Shown one piece after another: positions 33,205 through 43,790 of a stretch of DNA of 64,000 nucleotides (the first letter of the stretch is position 1; the number at the start of each line of letters is the position of its first letter). Source of the DNA: Anas platyrhynchos (Eukaryota > Chordata > Aves > Anseriformes > Anatidae); contig NC_092617.1 in the NCBI RefSeq assembly GCF_047663525.1, positions 4,964,501-5,028,500 on the forward strand, read 5' to 3'. A program made the translations under genes and the position numbers. The notes under the pieces are model-generated. The model searched no databases. It saw only the letters and a program-made list of their open reading frames with translations, and had not been told where the DNA came from.

Positions 33205-34630
33205 AGCAGGGATCGCTGAATTCCCTTGAGACGGCTGACCTCTAGGGGCTTCTTCGATACTTCTTCTCTTCTCCCTCTCTCCTGACAAGGGCTTTTTCTG
33301 ACTCTCTTTTATTGCTGCTACAAAGATCTTGGCTTTTGCTTTTTGTTTCTCCTCATCTCTCCTGACATATACTTTTTGCGCTTCTCTAAGTAACTCTTCT
33401 AATCCCCTCTCTTGCCAGTTTTCTAGCTTTTCTTATTTCCTTCTTATGTCCCCCCAGGATTTGGCTACGAATTGTGTTCTAAGGAGTGCGGTTCCAATTG
33501 CTGTATTCGGATCGATCCCTGAATACATTTGCAGGCTTTTCTTTAATCTCTCCAACCATTCTGTTGGAGATTCCTCTTTTCCTTGGTGTTCATTGAATGC
33601 TTTATTAATGTTTTTTCCTCGTGGAACCGCTTCTCTTATTCCTTGTATAATTATTGTTCTCAAATCTCTCATATTTTGTCTCCCCTGGGGTTGCTGGTGG
33701 TCCCAGTGGGGATCCACATTTGGCCATTTTTGATCTCCTGGGGGTCCTGCTTGATTTTGTCTTTCCCAAATTCTCATTCCAGCTTGCCTGATCATTCCCC
33801 TTTCCTCAGCAGTAAATAAGATGCCTAAAATGGATTGTATTTCTTCCCAGGTATAAGTGTTAGGACCCAGGAATTGATCTAGTTTTTCGGCTACTCCGAG
33901 GGGGTCATTTAACAGGGTCCCCATCTCTTTTCTAAAAGTTCTCACCTCTGTGGTGTTTAAAGGGACTGCCACAAACCCAATACCTCCCTGATTGCCTCCG
34001 AGAGGTACTTCTCTTAATGGATATAGAGAGGTTTCTTCAGATACGGCAGTCTTACTTCTTGTGCATGCAGCCGGAGGCAGATCTAATTCTGGTGCTGTTT
34101 GTAGTGGAGGCAGAGGCCTCGGGGGCCTTGGCCGCACTGCCGGAGATATTACCGGTACCGGAGGGGGAGCAGGGGGAGCCGGGAGGGTGCTATTAGGACC
34201 CAGAGGTAGTAAATTATCCAACGGCTCCCATTCATCATTCTTTTCTTTTTCCTGCTTTTCCTCTCCTCCAGAATCCTCCTTTGTTTTTGTTTTTAGTGCA
34301 AATATTGAGGCTGGACGTGAAGTCCTAATCCACAATTCTGCGTATTCACTTTCTTCCTGACAGAAAGGTTCTTTTAAATTAACGTATATATTCAAAGCCT
34401 GACAAATCCAATCATCAAAAGATCCAAAAACAGGCCAGAAAACATGTGGTCTTAAAGGTTTTTTTTGGCCATTCCATCATACAGTACTGAACCAATTTTA
34501 CTTTATTTTTCCCTTTTCTGGGGCCCCTATTGTTCCAATTTCCAATCATTATTCCTAATGGACTTTCTGGTGGTATATCTGGTATTTCGCTCCCTTTATG
34601 GTCCTTGGTCTTCGATTTTATCTGACCCAT

Positions 34631-35229
34631 CTGGGAATTTTACTAGTGGCAATTCCCACAGCCCTTGGTTGCCCAGTGAGAGTGTCTTGCAGGGGGTTTA
34701 GGACCTATCACCCACCCACGTATCCCTCTTCTCACCAGTCCAGCCCCCCCGACAGGAGATTAGAACCAGTGAGAAAACAAAAAGACCTCCACGCTGACTT
34801 TAGAAGTCTCAGTTACACTCTCACACACAAAAACTAGCAACCGTACCTTTAACCAACCGGACCGTATCTTACGAATCAGTCGTCTTCGTCCAGACTCCAA
34901 TCGGACGGTATCCACCAGCGTCTCTGCTGTCTTCATCTGGGATCGAACCAGACGGAATCCAAACGACTGTCGTCTTCGTCCGGTTTGATCCCGGACACCG
35001 GAATCCCACCAGACAGTATCCAAACGACCCTGTCGTCTTTGTCCAGATCTTTGCGCGCAGAATTACGGGCAAAAAACAGCTGGCAACAAGGGAGCTCAAA
35101 AAAATATTAAATTCTTTGCTTACCTTTATTCAGGTTCAGGATGGCATTAGTCCCGATCTGACTCAAACAGGAGCCACCAAATGGTGGGGCACCTCTCCTA
35201 GATTAAATCAGAATTCAGGAACTATAGCT
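34631..35229 (-). other. Proviral leader with imperfect tandem repeats
   Basis: It lies between primer site and gag start. Between about 34875 and 35050 a CGTCTTCGTCC-type unit occurs three times (34880, 34970, 35031), each near an AATCCAAACGAC- or GTATCCA-type stretch, giving an irregular repeat. Packaging signals and the env splice donor would normally lie here; I could not pinpoint them. Confidence 0.6.
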
Positions 35230-35247
35230 ATCCCGGACGAGCCCCCA
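35230..35247 (-). promoter_or_regulatory. Primer binding site, tRNA-Pro type
   Basis: The minus strand reads TGGGGGCTCGTCCGGGAT, three bases inside the LTR edge. Eighteen bases fit the 3' end of tRNA-Pro, the usual gammaretroviral primer. Confidence 0.93.
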
Positions 35248-35487
35248 GATTGTTATAAATGGTTCAGGATTCAAATTAGGATTAAATGAAAAATAGGATT
35301 TATTAAAAGAATATAAAGGAATAGAGGTAAGCAAACAGCGCTGGGTGCACCGGGAGTCTCCACTCCACCAGGACGCACACCAGGTACATCAAGCAGCTGA
35401 TTTTTATGCTCCTAGACTAATATATATTCATTACTACTTCCAAAAAAAATAGATAATTATAATTATAATTATAATTAATTATAATTA

Positions 35488-36660
35488 TACCAGCTGATGT
35501 GATTTTTTTGGACTTCAGCAAGGCTTTTGACACGGTTTCCCATAGGATCCTACTGGACAAAATGTCCACCATACAGCTAAATAAAAACATCATACGATGG
35601 GTGAGCAATTGGCTAACGGGCAGGGCCCAAAGGGTTATGGTAAATGGGGCTGCGTCAGGCTGGCAGGCGGTCACCAGTGGGGTCCCTCAAGGCTCCATTT
35701 TAGGGCCGGTACTTTTCAATATTTTTATAAACGATCTGGATGTAGGAATAGAAGGCATTTTGAGCAAGTTTGCTGATGACACCAAACTTGGAGGAGTTGT
35801 GGACTCTGTTGAGGGTGGAAAGGCCTTGCAGAGGGATCTGGATAGGTTGGAGAGCTGGGAGATCGCCAACCGCATGAAGTTCAATAAGAGCAAGTGCCGG
35901 GTCCTGCACCTGGGACGGGGAAACCCTGGCTGCACGGACAGACTGGGCGATGAGACGCTGGAGAGCAGCCTAGAAGAGAGGGATCTGGGGGTGGTGGTAG
36001 ACAGCAAGTTGAATATGAGCCAGCAGTGTGCCCTGGCAGCCAGGAGGGCCAACCGTGTCCTGGGGTGCATCAAGCACGGCATCGCTAGTAGGTCAAGGGA
36101 GGTGATTGTCCCGCTCTACTCTGCGCTGGTGCGGCCTCACCTCGAGTACTGTGTGCAGTTCTGGGCACCACAGTATAAAAAGGACATGAAACTGTTGGAG
36201 AGTGTCCAGAGGAGGGCTACGAAGATGGTGAAAGGCCTGGAGGGGAAGACGTACGAGGAACGGCTGAGGGCACTGGGCCTGTTCAGCCTGGAGAAGAGGA
36301 GGCTAAGGGGAGACCTCATCGCAGTCTACAACTTCCTCGTAAGGGGGTGTCGAGAGGCAGGAGACCTTTTCTCCATTAACACCAGCGACAGGACCCGCGG
36401 GAACGGAGTTAAGCTGAGGCAGGGGAAATTTAGGCTTGACATCAGGAGGGGGTTCTTCACAGAGAGGGTGGTTGCACACTGGAACAAGCTCCCCAGGGAA
36501 GTGGTCACTGCACCAAGCCTGTCTGAATTTAAGAAGAGATTGGACTGTGCACTTAGTCACATGGTCTGAACTTTTGGGTAGACCTGTGCGGTGTCAAGAG
36601 TTGGACTTGATGATCCTTAAGGGTCCCTTCCAACTCAGGATATTCTATGATTCTATGATT
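35488..36660 (+). mobile_element. CR1 LINE, 5'-truncated, long RT open frame (35499-36569)
   Basis: The open frame of 356 codons starts within the RT palm ([19 protein letters not shown]) and includes [19 protein letters not shown], the catalytic FADDTKLGG and the full C-terminal part to LDCALSHMV. It ends in CR1 tail octamers ATTCTATG at 36637-36655. It inserted in an (AATTATAATT)-rich stretch of the proviral 5' LTR, so it is younger than the provirus. It cannot move by itself because the 5' half is missing. Confidence 0.93.
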
Positions 36661-36674
36661 CTATAATTAATTAT

Positions 36675-36885
36675 AATTTCTTCACAGAGAGAGTGGTTGC
36701 ACACTGGAACAAGCTCCCCAGGGAAGTGGTCACTGCACCAAGCCTGTCTGAATTTAAGAAGAGATTGGACTGTGCACTTAGTCACATGGTCTGAACTTTT
36801 GGGTAGACCTGTGCGGTGTCAAGAGTTGGACTTGATGATCCTTAAGGGTCCCTTCCAACTCAGGATATTCTATGATTCTATGATT
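36675..36885 (+). mobile_element. Second CR1 3' end, near-identical to the preceding one
   Basis: This about 210-base copy repeats 36453-36660 with one difference noticed (GAGAGAG for GAGAGGG) and ends in the same tail octamers. About 15 AT-rich bases lie between the two. The RT C-terminal tail codons are included. Confidence 0.92.
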
Positions 36886-37140
36886 CTATAATTAGCTTCC
36901 GGGGTCCAGTCCCTCCTACTGGAGCATGCGTATCAGTCTCCTCTGGGGGTCTCTAGGGGTCTTTCATGATGAAGGCTCGTAGTCTTCCTCTCACCTTTGT
37001 ACTCACTCGGCAGCATACCAAGTTTATAGAACATTTTCTGCAAGTCTTGTCTCCCAGCCGTCCTTCAGCTTCTTTTTCCTTCCTCTTAATCTCTCGGCCT
37101 CCTAGCCAGATACCAAAGATCCACATAGTATCCCATAACA

Positions 37141-38165
37141 GTCACTAGTTGTTATCAGTTGGTCTGAAACTCCCAGACATCAAACAGCTTTCTTATTTGA
37201 CACTTCACGAGTAATTAAAACATTCTTCCCCAGCCATTCACAGACACATCTATAGCAGTGTTAAGTTAATCTCAAAGAAGACAGGAAAAAAGGCTGTAAC
37301 TGTTAGAAATAGAAGTCCGGAATAACAAAAGCAAACAGGTTCATAAATTTAAGGAGTGTTTTCTGAAGACGTGATAAATTGAGTAGAATGAGGGGGAGAC
37401 TGGGACACACTGCATCTGTGGTTCAAGAATTAAATTGCCAGTGCAGGGCCCAGAGGCAGACAGGACTGTTCTTTATGGACACGAATTGTTAACACATTCC
37501 TCACAAACCCCAAACATAAGGAATATCTAGTAACTCATCAATACCCACAAGCAGACCGCTGTGCTGCCAGTCTCTGAGAAACTGCTAGCTTGTCTTAGAA
37601 AGATGACGCCAATATTTACTGCTAAGCACCATGTTGTGTCCCATGTGGACTGTCTAGAGCTCAAGTGCTCAATCTGCTGTGAGCAGGCAGAGGAGAGCTC
37701 TGCAGCCCCTGTGCCACAGGCACCACAGCCCCCTCGCTCTGCAGAGCAGCACCACCAGTTGGGGTTCGGGCTGGGGCTGGGGCTGAGAGGGCGCTTCCCC
37801 TGAGTGCCTTCTATGCCACCTTTTGGCTCATGGCTTCTGGATACAAACAAGTTCTTCAGTCTGCACTAGGAGCTGAGAGACTGCCAACAGGCACGGGGCT
37901 GGAACATTGTCTGCAAGGTCCCTCCTGCCCTAGCACCTCAAAGGACTGGCATGGAACTGGCTCCTGTGTGTCAGAGAGGCTGGGAGCCCAACGGGTGTGC
38001 CATGAGCTTGGAGGATCACAACCAGATCACTTCTACCTGGGCAGGTCCGGGCCCAAAAAGGGGGTGTTTTTTAGGTGTGGTATTATAAGCTCAGTGGTGC
38101 CTCAGAAACACTAAGTCCAGCAGGAAGCGAATGGCTGTTAAATGGCCTGTGAGGTGAGCTCTTTC
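37141..38165. other. Intergenic, no gene recognised
   Basis: It begins at the provirus edge. A short part near 37640-37760 is matched in inverted orientation near 11450-11680. ORFs are short and unsupported. Confidence 0.45.
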
Positions 38166-39085
38166 TGAAGTAGCTGACAGGTCACCCTTGACTCCTGGCT
38201 GGGATCTGTGCCTTTAGGCTCACATCTGCCAGTGTCCATGGTAAGGCAGCAGAAGGCACTTGCTGTGCATGTAGTTTCTGAGATCAGCTCCTTCTAAGTA
38301 CCTGGTAGGCTGCATAGAGGAAGAGGTCTTGGATAGGGTTTGTCATGTCAGAGGTGTCAGCTTTTGCCAAGTCATCCTTTAGGACTGCTTTCAGTTTTTG
38401 ACACAGAGGGGGCCACTGCCTCTAAGATGCTTGGGGCAAACTGCATAATGGTTCAAAAAAAGATAGCCTGGGTGCACAGAAACCATTCCATATCCAGAAG
38501 CTGAAATCAGGAAACAAAATTTTTGGGGTAGTACAAGAAATGCTGGGCATATTGTGCAGAGTTCGCCTACAGCCTTTGGGATACTTTTCATCCTGACTTA
38601 GGTGCCACGTCAGTCTCAAGAAAGGAGTAGCCAGCAGATATGAGACAGATACTCTGAGATCATGAAAGCCATCAGAAAGCTGTCCCTAGGAAGATGACTG
38701 ATATGGGGAAGTCAGGAGAAGCCTGGCCAGGAGAGATGTGAGATTTGGGGGGGGGGAAAGGAGTTTGGCCAGGAGAAATTAATGATTTCTGTGAGTTTAG
38801 AACATTCAGACAATGTTGATTCTGCTGTAACACTGGTTTAAAACAGTCATGTAAAGCCTTTCCCTTATTTTAACAAGTGATATTAATCCCTAAACCTAAA
38901 TGCTACTCTACAACCTGACAGGAATCCACTACTCTTATGCCTGACCTCAAAGTATCTCTTGAAGCCAAAACGCAGCCCATAGCCCCTTTCCCTTACCTTT
39001 ACTCTCTTGCTCACCCTGATCTGATCAGCTTGTGGGCCAAAAGAAGGAGAAGGATGGGAATGCTGTGATGAGCACGGCTCTGCCT
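38166..39085 (+). repeat. Diverged module B scrap, then module A copy 3
   Basis: Bases 38166-38305 resemble module B with many differences (for example GCAGCAGAAGGCACTTGCT). Bases 38430-39085 match module A at 14100-14840 in the same orientation, with a poly-G run at 38741-38750. Confidence 0.65.
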
Positions 39086-39703
39086 CAGGATCTCCTGCCC
39101 CAGCAGGAGCAATGTGACTGTGGCACTGACTGTGAGGTCACTTCTGTCTCTGCACTTGATAGGGCAGCAGCAGAAACATGTCACAGAAAGGGACTGTGAG
39201 GTCACTTGTGTCTGGAAGTGGCAGGTCAGCCTTACCTTCTCCCTGGGAACTGCACTTTTGGGCTGACATCTGGCAGTGGCCCTGCTAGGCCAGCAGAAGG
39301 CACCTGCTTGGCATGCTGACTGTTGGCATTGCTTCCTTGCAACAATGTGCAGGGCTGAGGAGGTGTCAAAATGAAGGTCTTCTAATAGCATCACAGTACC
39401 CACCACATCCCACAGACCCCAGGAAGAGCCCTGATCCAGACACGGGTGTGCAGGGTCTTCTCTCCCAGTGGCCGTGGTCAGGCCTTGGCTCTTCTGCTTC
39501 ACTAAAACCAACCAAGATTTTTCTCAGCACAGTGCTTTGCCTGTCTGTAACCATGGCTTCCAATTATCTGCCCTAACAAAGCCCTGGGGAGGCTTTGTTA
39601 GTAACAGCCCTCAGTGGGGCCCATTAATACTCCAAGTCACTTCAAGTTTTCATTCTGACTTTAGCTTCTCAAGTGGTTACATCACTCTCCTATCAGTACC
39701 TGA
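39085..39703 (+). repeat. Duplicon modules B and C, partial copies
   Basis: Module B covers 39085-39330 with two CTGTGAGGTCACTT repeats. It then jumps into module C at 39330-39700 (CCACAGACCCCAGGAAGAGC), so the middle of the B-C block seen at 14840-16480 is deleted here. Confidence 0.75.
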
Positions 39704-39922
39704 GGAGGACAATCACCTCCCTAGCCCTGCTGGCCACACTGCTTCTTATACAAGCCAGGATGCTGTTGGTCTTCTTGGCCACCTGAGCACACTACTGGCC
39801 CATATTCAGCCAACTATCAACCAGTACTCCCAGGTCCTTCTCTGCCTGGCAGCTCTCCAACCACTCATCTCCCAGCCTGTAGCTCTGTTTGGGGTTATTG
39901 AGCCCCAGGTGAAGAACCCGGC
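39704..39922 (-). mobile_element. CR1 LINE fragment (RT C-terminal region)
   Basis: The sequence matches 20015-20230 of the CR1 at 19466, in the same orientation (for example GCCAGGATGCTGTTGGTCTT). Both ends are truncated and no tail or duplication was seen. Confidence 0.85.
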
Positions 39923-40622
39923 ACAAGAACCCCAGAAAAGCGAAGAGCAGGGAGCAACCTCTTGGCTGTATTCTTGGCAGCAGCTTTGGAGAGGTGTCCA
40001 GGGTTCTTGGTTTGCCCTGAGCCAGACCCTCCTGTTACTGTGGTGCTAGCAGGGAGGCAGCTGTGACCCAGGGCTGCACAGTGCCTGCTGCTGCCTGCAG
40101 CCACAGGGATGCCACTGCAGAGAGAACAGGACTGTCACCAAGACACATGAGATCTGATGGCTTATCCGAATAAAAAAGCACAGGAGAACACACGTAAAGC
40201 CAGAAGAGAGCAGCAGTGACAAGACCACGTCCTGCTGCTGGCCATGACCATGGCTCCAGAGAAGCAGCATCCCTGACCCAACTCCATGTAGCAGCTGGGC
40301 TCTTGGCCCAGAGACCCTCCTGTGTGCTGGAGCTGGTCCCCCACACAGGAGGAGATGGGAAGAGATTGCAGCAGATAACAAAGTAGATCTGATTTTTTTT
40401 TTTTTTTTTATTTATTATGTTTCTCTACATAACCTGCTTCTTTCGATAATTAGAGGACTGGGTCACTATAAATGAAAAAATATAAATAAGAAAATCAGGT
40501 AGCAGGTTAAGGATAATATAATTTAAATCAAAAGAAAAAAAAATGTGGAAAATATTTATAGAGAAATATAGTAACAAAATTTTTCCTCACAGTTCCTGAA
40601 ATAATCAGGGAACTCACAAACA
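39923..40622 (-). other. 3' flank of OR7
   Basis: Bases 39930-40380 match the 3' flanks of OR8 (reversed, 51740-52215) and OR9 (56950-57480 region). A T-rich run lies at 40391-40408 and AT-rich sequence follows to the OR7 stop codon. Confidence 0.6.
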
Positions 40623-41581
40623 TTAGTGATTGTAAAGAAGCATGTATCCAAACAGTTTCCTTACTGCATCCTTGAACTCCTGGTTCCTCATGCTGTAGAT
40701 GAGGGGGTTCACTGATGAAGGAACAACTGAGTAGAGAACTGACACAATAAGATCCATGGATGGGGAAGAGATGGAGGGAGGCTTAAGGTAGGCAAACATG
40801 CCAGTGCTGATAAAGAGGGAGACCACGGCCAGGTGAGGGAGGCACATGGAAAAGGCTTTGTGCCGGCCCTGCTCAGAGGGAATCCTCAGCACTTCCCTGA
40901 GAATCTGCACATAGGATAACATGATGAAAACAAAGCAAAGAAAGGCTATAGAAACGCTAAAAACTAGTGCCCAAACTTCCCTGAGGTAGGCATCTGAGCA
41001 AGAGAGCTTGAGGATCTGGGGGATTTCACAGAAGAACTGGTCCACAACATTGCCGTGGCAGAGGGGCAGGGAAAATGTGTTGGCTGTGTGCAGGACAGCA
41101 TTGAGAAAGCCACTGCCCCAGGCAGCTGCTGCCATCTGGGCACAAGCTCTGCTGCCCAGGAGGCTCCCGTAGTGCAGGGGCTTGCAGATGGCAACGTAGC
41201 GGTCATAGGCCATGACAGTGAGAAGGTAATACTCTGCTACAACCAAGAAAGCAAAGAGAAAGAGTTGGGCAGCACAGCCTTGATAGGAGATGACCCTGGT
41301 GTCCCAGAAGGCATTGGCCATGGCTTTGGGCAGAGTGGTGGAGATGCAGCCCAGGTCAAGGAGGGCAAGGTTGAGGAGGAAGAAGTACATGGGGGTGTGG
41401 AGGCGGTGGTTGCAGGCTACGGCGCTGAGGATGAGGCCGTTGCCCAGGAGGGCAGCCAGGTAGATGCCCAGGAAGAGCGTGAAGTGCAGGAGCTGCAGCT
41501 CGCGCGTGTCTGTGAATGCCAGCAGGAGGAACTCACTCACAGAGCTGACGTTGGGCATTTTCTGACATTGAACACTGTTTT
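40623..41581 (-). CDS. OR7: intact olfactory receptor, family 14 type (CDS 40623-41558)
   Basis: This 311-residue receptor starts MPNVSSVSEF. Family motifs are complete (LHTPMYFF, MAYDRYVAIC, KAFSMCLPHL, NPLIYSMRN). TM3 reads LFLFAFLVVAEYYLLT and TM5 WALVFSVSIAFLCFVFIML, both unlike its neighbours. One small change is KAFSMC where the others have KAFSTC in TM6. The acceptor CTACAG at 41582-41583 lies 24 bases before the ATG, and the leader sequence is nearly that of OR3. The matched donor is at 42502-42503, giving an intron of about 920 bases. Confidence 0.95.
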
Positions 41582-43540
41582 CTGTAGAGAAGGAGAAGGC
41601 AGAAAAAGTTTAGAAGACAATTCTCTGAGGAAAACCTACTGCAAGCCTTAGAGCACTCTCATCTGTAGACACTCTTTTTGCAAAAGGAGCTTTCTGCAGC
41701 TCTATCGCTTGAGTCCCAGCTGATGCTGGGTGAGACTGGCACTGCAAACATGGATTGCTGGGGACTTTAGAGGTGTCCTTCTTTCTGTGTAGCAGTGAGA
41801 AAGCAGGAACAAGGGGGAAACTCAAGTTTAGTCCACTTACGAGATCCATAACTTTGCAGGATTGTTGCAAAAAACACTTCCAACCACACTGTAGAGCAAG
41901 TCAGATTTTATTATTCTTAGTAGAACAATCACACTCTTGTGTTTCCAAAGAAGTGGAGACAGCTTAAAGCAAAGAAGCCCCAACCCCAGTGCAGATGGAC
42001 AAAATCCTCACCTTATCTGCAGGTGCATGAGCAGGATCTCAGCTTTTCCCTCTTCTGCAAGAGTGCAGAGGCCTCATTCCAGCTGCCCACAGACAGCCAT
42101 CCAGCAGCACAGACATGGTTTTAGTACAGAGGTGTCTTCTCCTTGAGGTACCTGGATAACACAAGGAAGCCACAAGAGAGCTGCATCCTGCAGGAGAGAA
42201 GCCTGCAGCCCAGGACAATGCCCCACGGACAGAGCTGGATATTCGAAATCTGGGGTGTCCCAATACACAATCTGCATCCCCTGCAGTGTCCGGAGGAGAC
42301 TTAGACACCCAACTCTTGGCTAAAAAGGGCAGCTGGGTTATGACACTCCAAGGGGCTTCTGCCAGACTTTCTCACCTCGCACTGCAACCCAGCAGGATTC
42401 TAAAAGCCTACTGCATTGCCCACTGCCCTCTCAGAAACAAGACCTAACAAGAGGAGACCCCTCAAGTACCTGCAGCTGCATGGCCCTGAAGCCAGACCCT
42501 TACCTTGTACAGGGCTGTGCAGGTTTCTCCTGCAGGCAGCTCTCAGCATCCTCCCACTGCCAACTGCCTCCAAGCCCTTTCTCCTTCTCTTCTCTCTGTG
42601 TGCCAGCTGCGGTCAGAGCCCCCAGCCCTGCTGCACTGTGCAGAGGAGCTGCTCCTGGGCACAGCTGGCTCTCTGCACCAGGGCCCTCTTGCCACGAGCT
42701 GTGCATGGCCAAGTGCAGGAGAATGGCCAAGTGCAGGAGAATGGTACGACTCCTGCCTGGTTCATGGGTGGGGGCGAGGGGGCAATGAGACCCTGGTGCT
42801 TTAACGATCAGCTGTCTCATCATAGGCCTCAGTGGCAAAGACAGCAGTCATAGCCATGGACACAAAGACCTGGGTCCTGTTGGGACTTTCAGCCTTGGTA
42901 GAGCCCTTGAACCTCTCCACACCAGGCTGTCCTAGGGACTCCTAGACCTGCACCTCTTTTCCTGCTGGCTGCAGACCCACTTCTATATAGTCTTACCCCA
43001 GATCTGAGCTGCGTCTGATAACTAGGATGTTCTTGGTGGCCATACTCCTCTTAAGGGAGCTCTGTAGGAAGCTGGCCTAGCTCTTGCTGAGCAGGCACCA
43101 CTGCTCATATGGCATCCCTCGTGGTACCTAGGCCTTCCTGGGCACTGCTCACTCAGCAGGGTCCCAGTGTGCCCTCACGTGTGGGGTTCCTCTTCCTCTG
43201 TTTCAGGACTGGGCTCTTCTCCTTGTAAATGCCAAGAGGTTTCTGTAGGCAAAATCCTGCAGTTTCTCAAGGTTGCCCCACAATGATGCTCCATTCTGTC
43301 AGCTCTTCATGTCTACAGGCAGACAATTCAAACTTTGTGTGTGATTGTGCTATCTCTGAGAAGACAGCATCATCAGGACTTGCAGGAAAGTTTGGGTAAT
43401 ACAGGAATAACCAGTTGAATGGAATTGCAGAACAGAGTCACAGAAGAGAATGGAAAGCTGCCAGGTTCCACCTCTTCTGTGCTTCCTTCTCATGCATGCA
43501 GTCAGTTTGTCTGGAGCTGAGTCCTGAATGTTATGGGGCT
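41582..43540 (-). promoter_or_regulatory. Conserved upstream block of OR7 with putative 5' noncoding exon(s)
   Basis: It aligns with the OR3 and OR9 upstream blocks from the acceptor outwards. Minus-strand donors lie at 42502-42503 (CAAG|GTAAGG) and about 42009-42012 (AAG|GTGAGG). A 15-base tandem duplication GCCAAGTGCAGGAGAATG-type occurs at 42708-42742. From 42760 to 43540 it matches 25010-25800 and 60210-60810. Confidence 0.6.
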
Positions 43541-43544
43541 GTGC

Positions 43545-43790
43545 AGGTCAAAATTAGAAGGGCCAAAGCCAAGCTGGAGCTCAATCTGTCTGTGACTCTC
43601 AAAGACAATGAAAAACTCTTTATAAAAATACTATAAATAAAGGAGGATTAAGGGGAACCATCATCCTTTATTAGATATGCGGGAAATCTGTTGAAGATCT
43701 CGATATAAGGTAAATAATGAGGCACTTAATGCCTTCTTTGCTTCAGACTCTAGCAGCAAGACCAGTTGTTCCCCTGGATATTTCTTCTTC
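43545..43790 (+). mobile_element. CR1 LINE fragment shared by OR duplicons
   Basis: The piece encodes VKIRRAKAKLELNLSVTLKD and ends CAGTTGTTCCCCTGGATATT, with the same ends as 25810-26075 and 60815-61055. Confidence 0.8.

Larger units (their letters stand above)
33121..34630 (-). pseudogene. gag: gag (matrix, capsid, nucleocapsid), one frameshift and one nonsense codon
   Basis: Gag is the structural polyprotein. It opens at 34630 with MGQIKSK, a myristoylation-type N terminus, and the matrix part runs to about 34460. There a run of eight T on the plus strand (34459-34466) causes a one-base frameshift, and that frame stops at 34415. The other frame is open at 34395-33436 and holds a proline-rich segment (PAPPAPPPVPV) and the capsid, including VPLNTTEVRTFRKEMG and a major-homology-like stretch ESPTEWLERLKK. 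A TAA at 33433-33435 ends it early. The same frame then continues to the nucleocapsid and the UAG. No p12-type late motif was confirmed. Confidence 0.92.
28665..37140 (-). mobile_element. Gammaretrovirus-like endogenous provirus (class I ERV), env-deleted
   Basis: On the minus strand the order is 5' LTR (37140-35251), primer binding site, leader, gag, pro-pol, env remnant and a truncated 3' LTR (to 28665). The 18-base primer site matches the tRNA-Pro type used by gammaretroviruses. Gag opens with MGQ, and gag and pol are in one frame divided by a single UAG, as in gammaretroviruses. Visible damage in gag-pol is one frameshift and one nonsense codon in gag and one nonsense codon in pol. Most of env and the 3' U3 are deleted, and two CR1 pieces sit in the 5' LTR. 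The flanks (TGCT left, GTCA right) show no target-site duplication. It cannot produce infectious particles as it stands. Confidence 0.93.
35251..37140 (-). repeat. 5' LTR, split by CR1 (about 450 bp without the insertion)
   Basis: The ends are the perfect six-base inverted repeat TGTTAT...ATAACA (37140 side and 35251 side). R-U5 sequence at 35251-35455 matches the 3' LTR remnant and has an inverted AATAAA at 35299-35304. The U3 part is 36893-37140, and an inverted TATAAA at 37023-37028 is a candidate promoter box. CR1 sequence occupies about 35488-36880. Confidence 0.85.
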
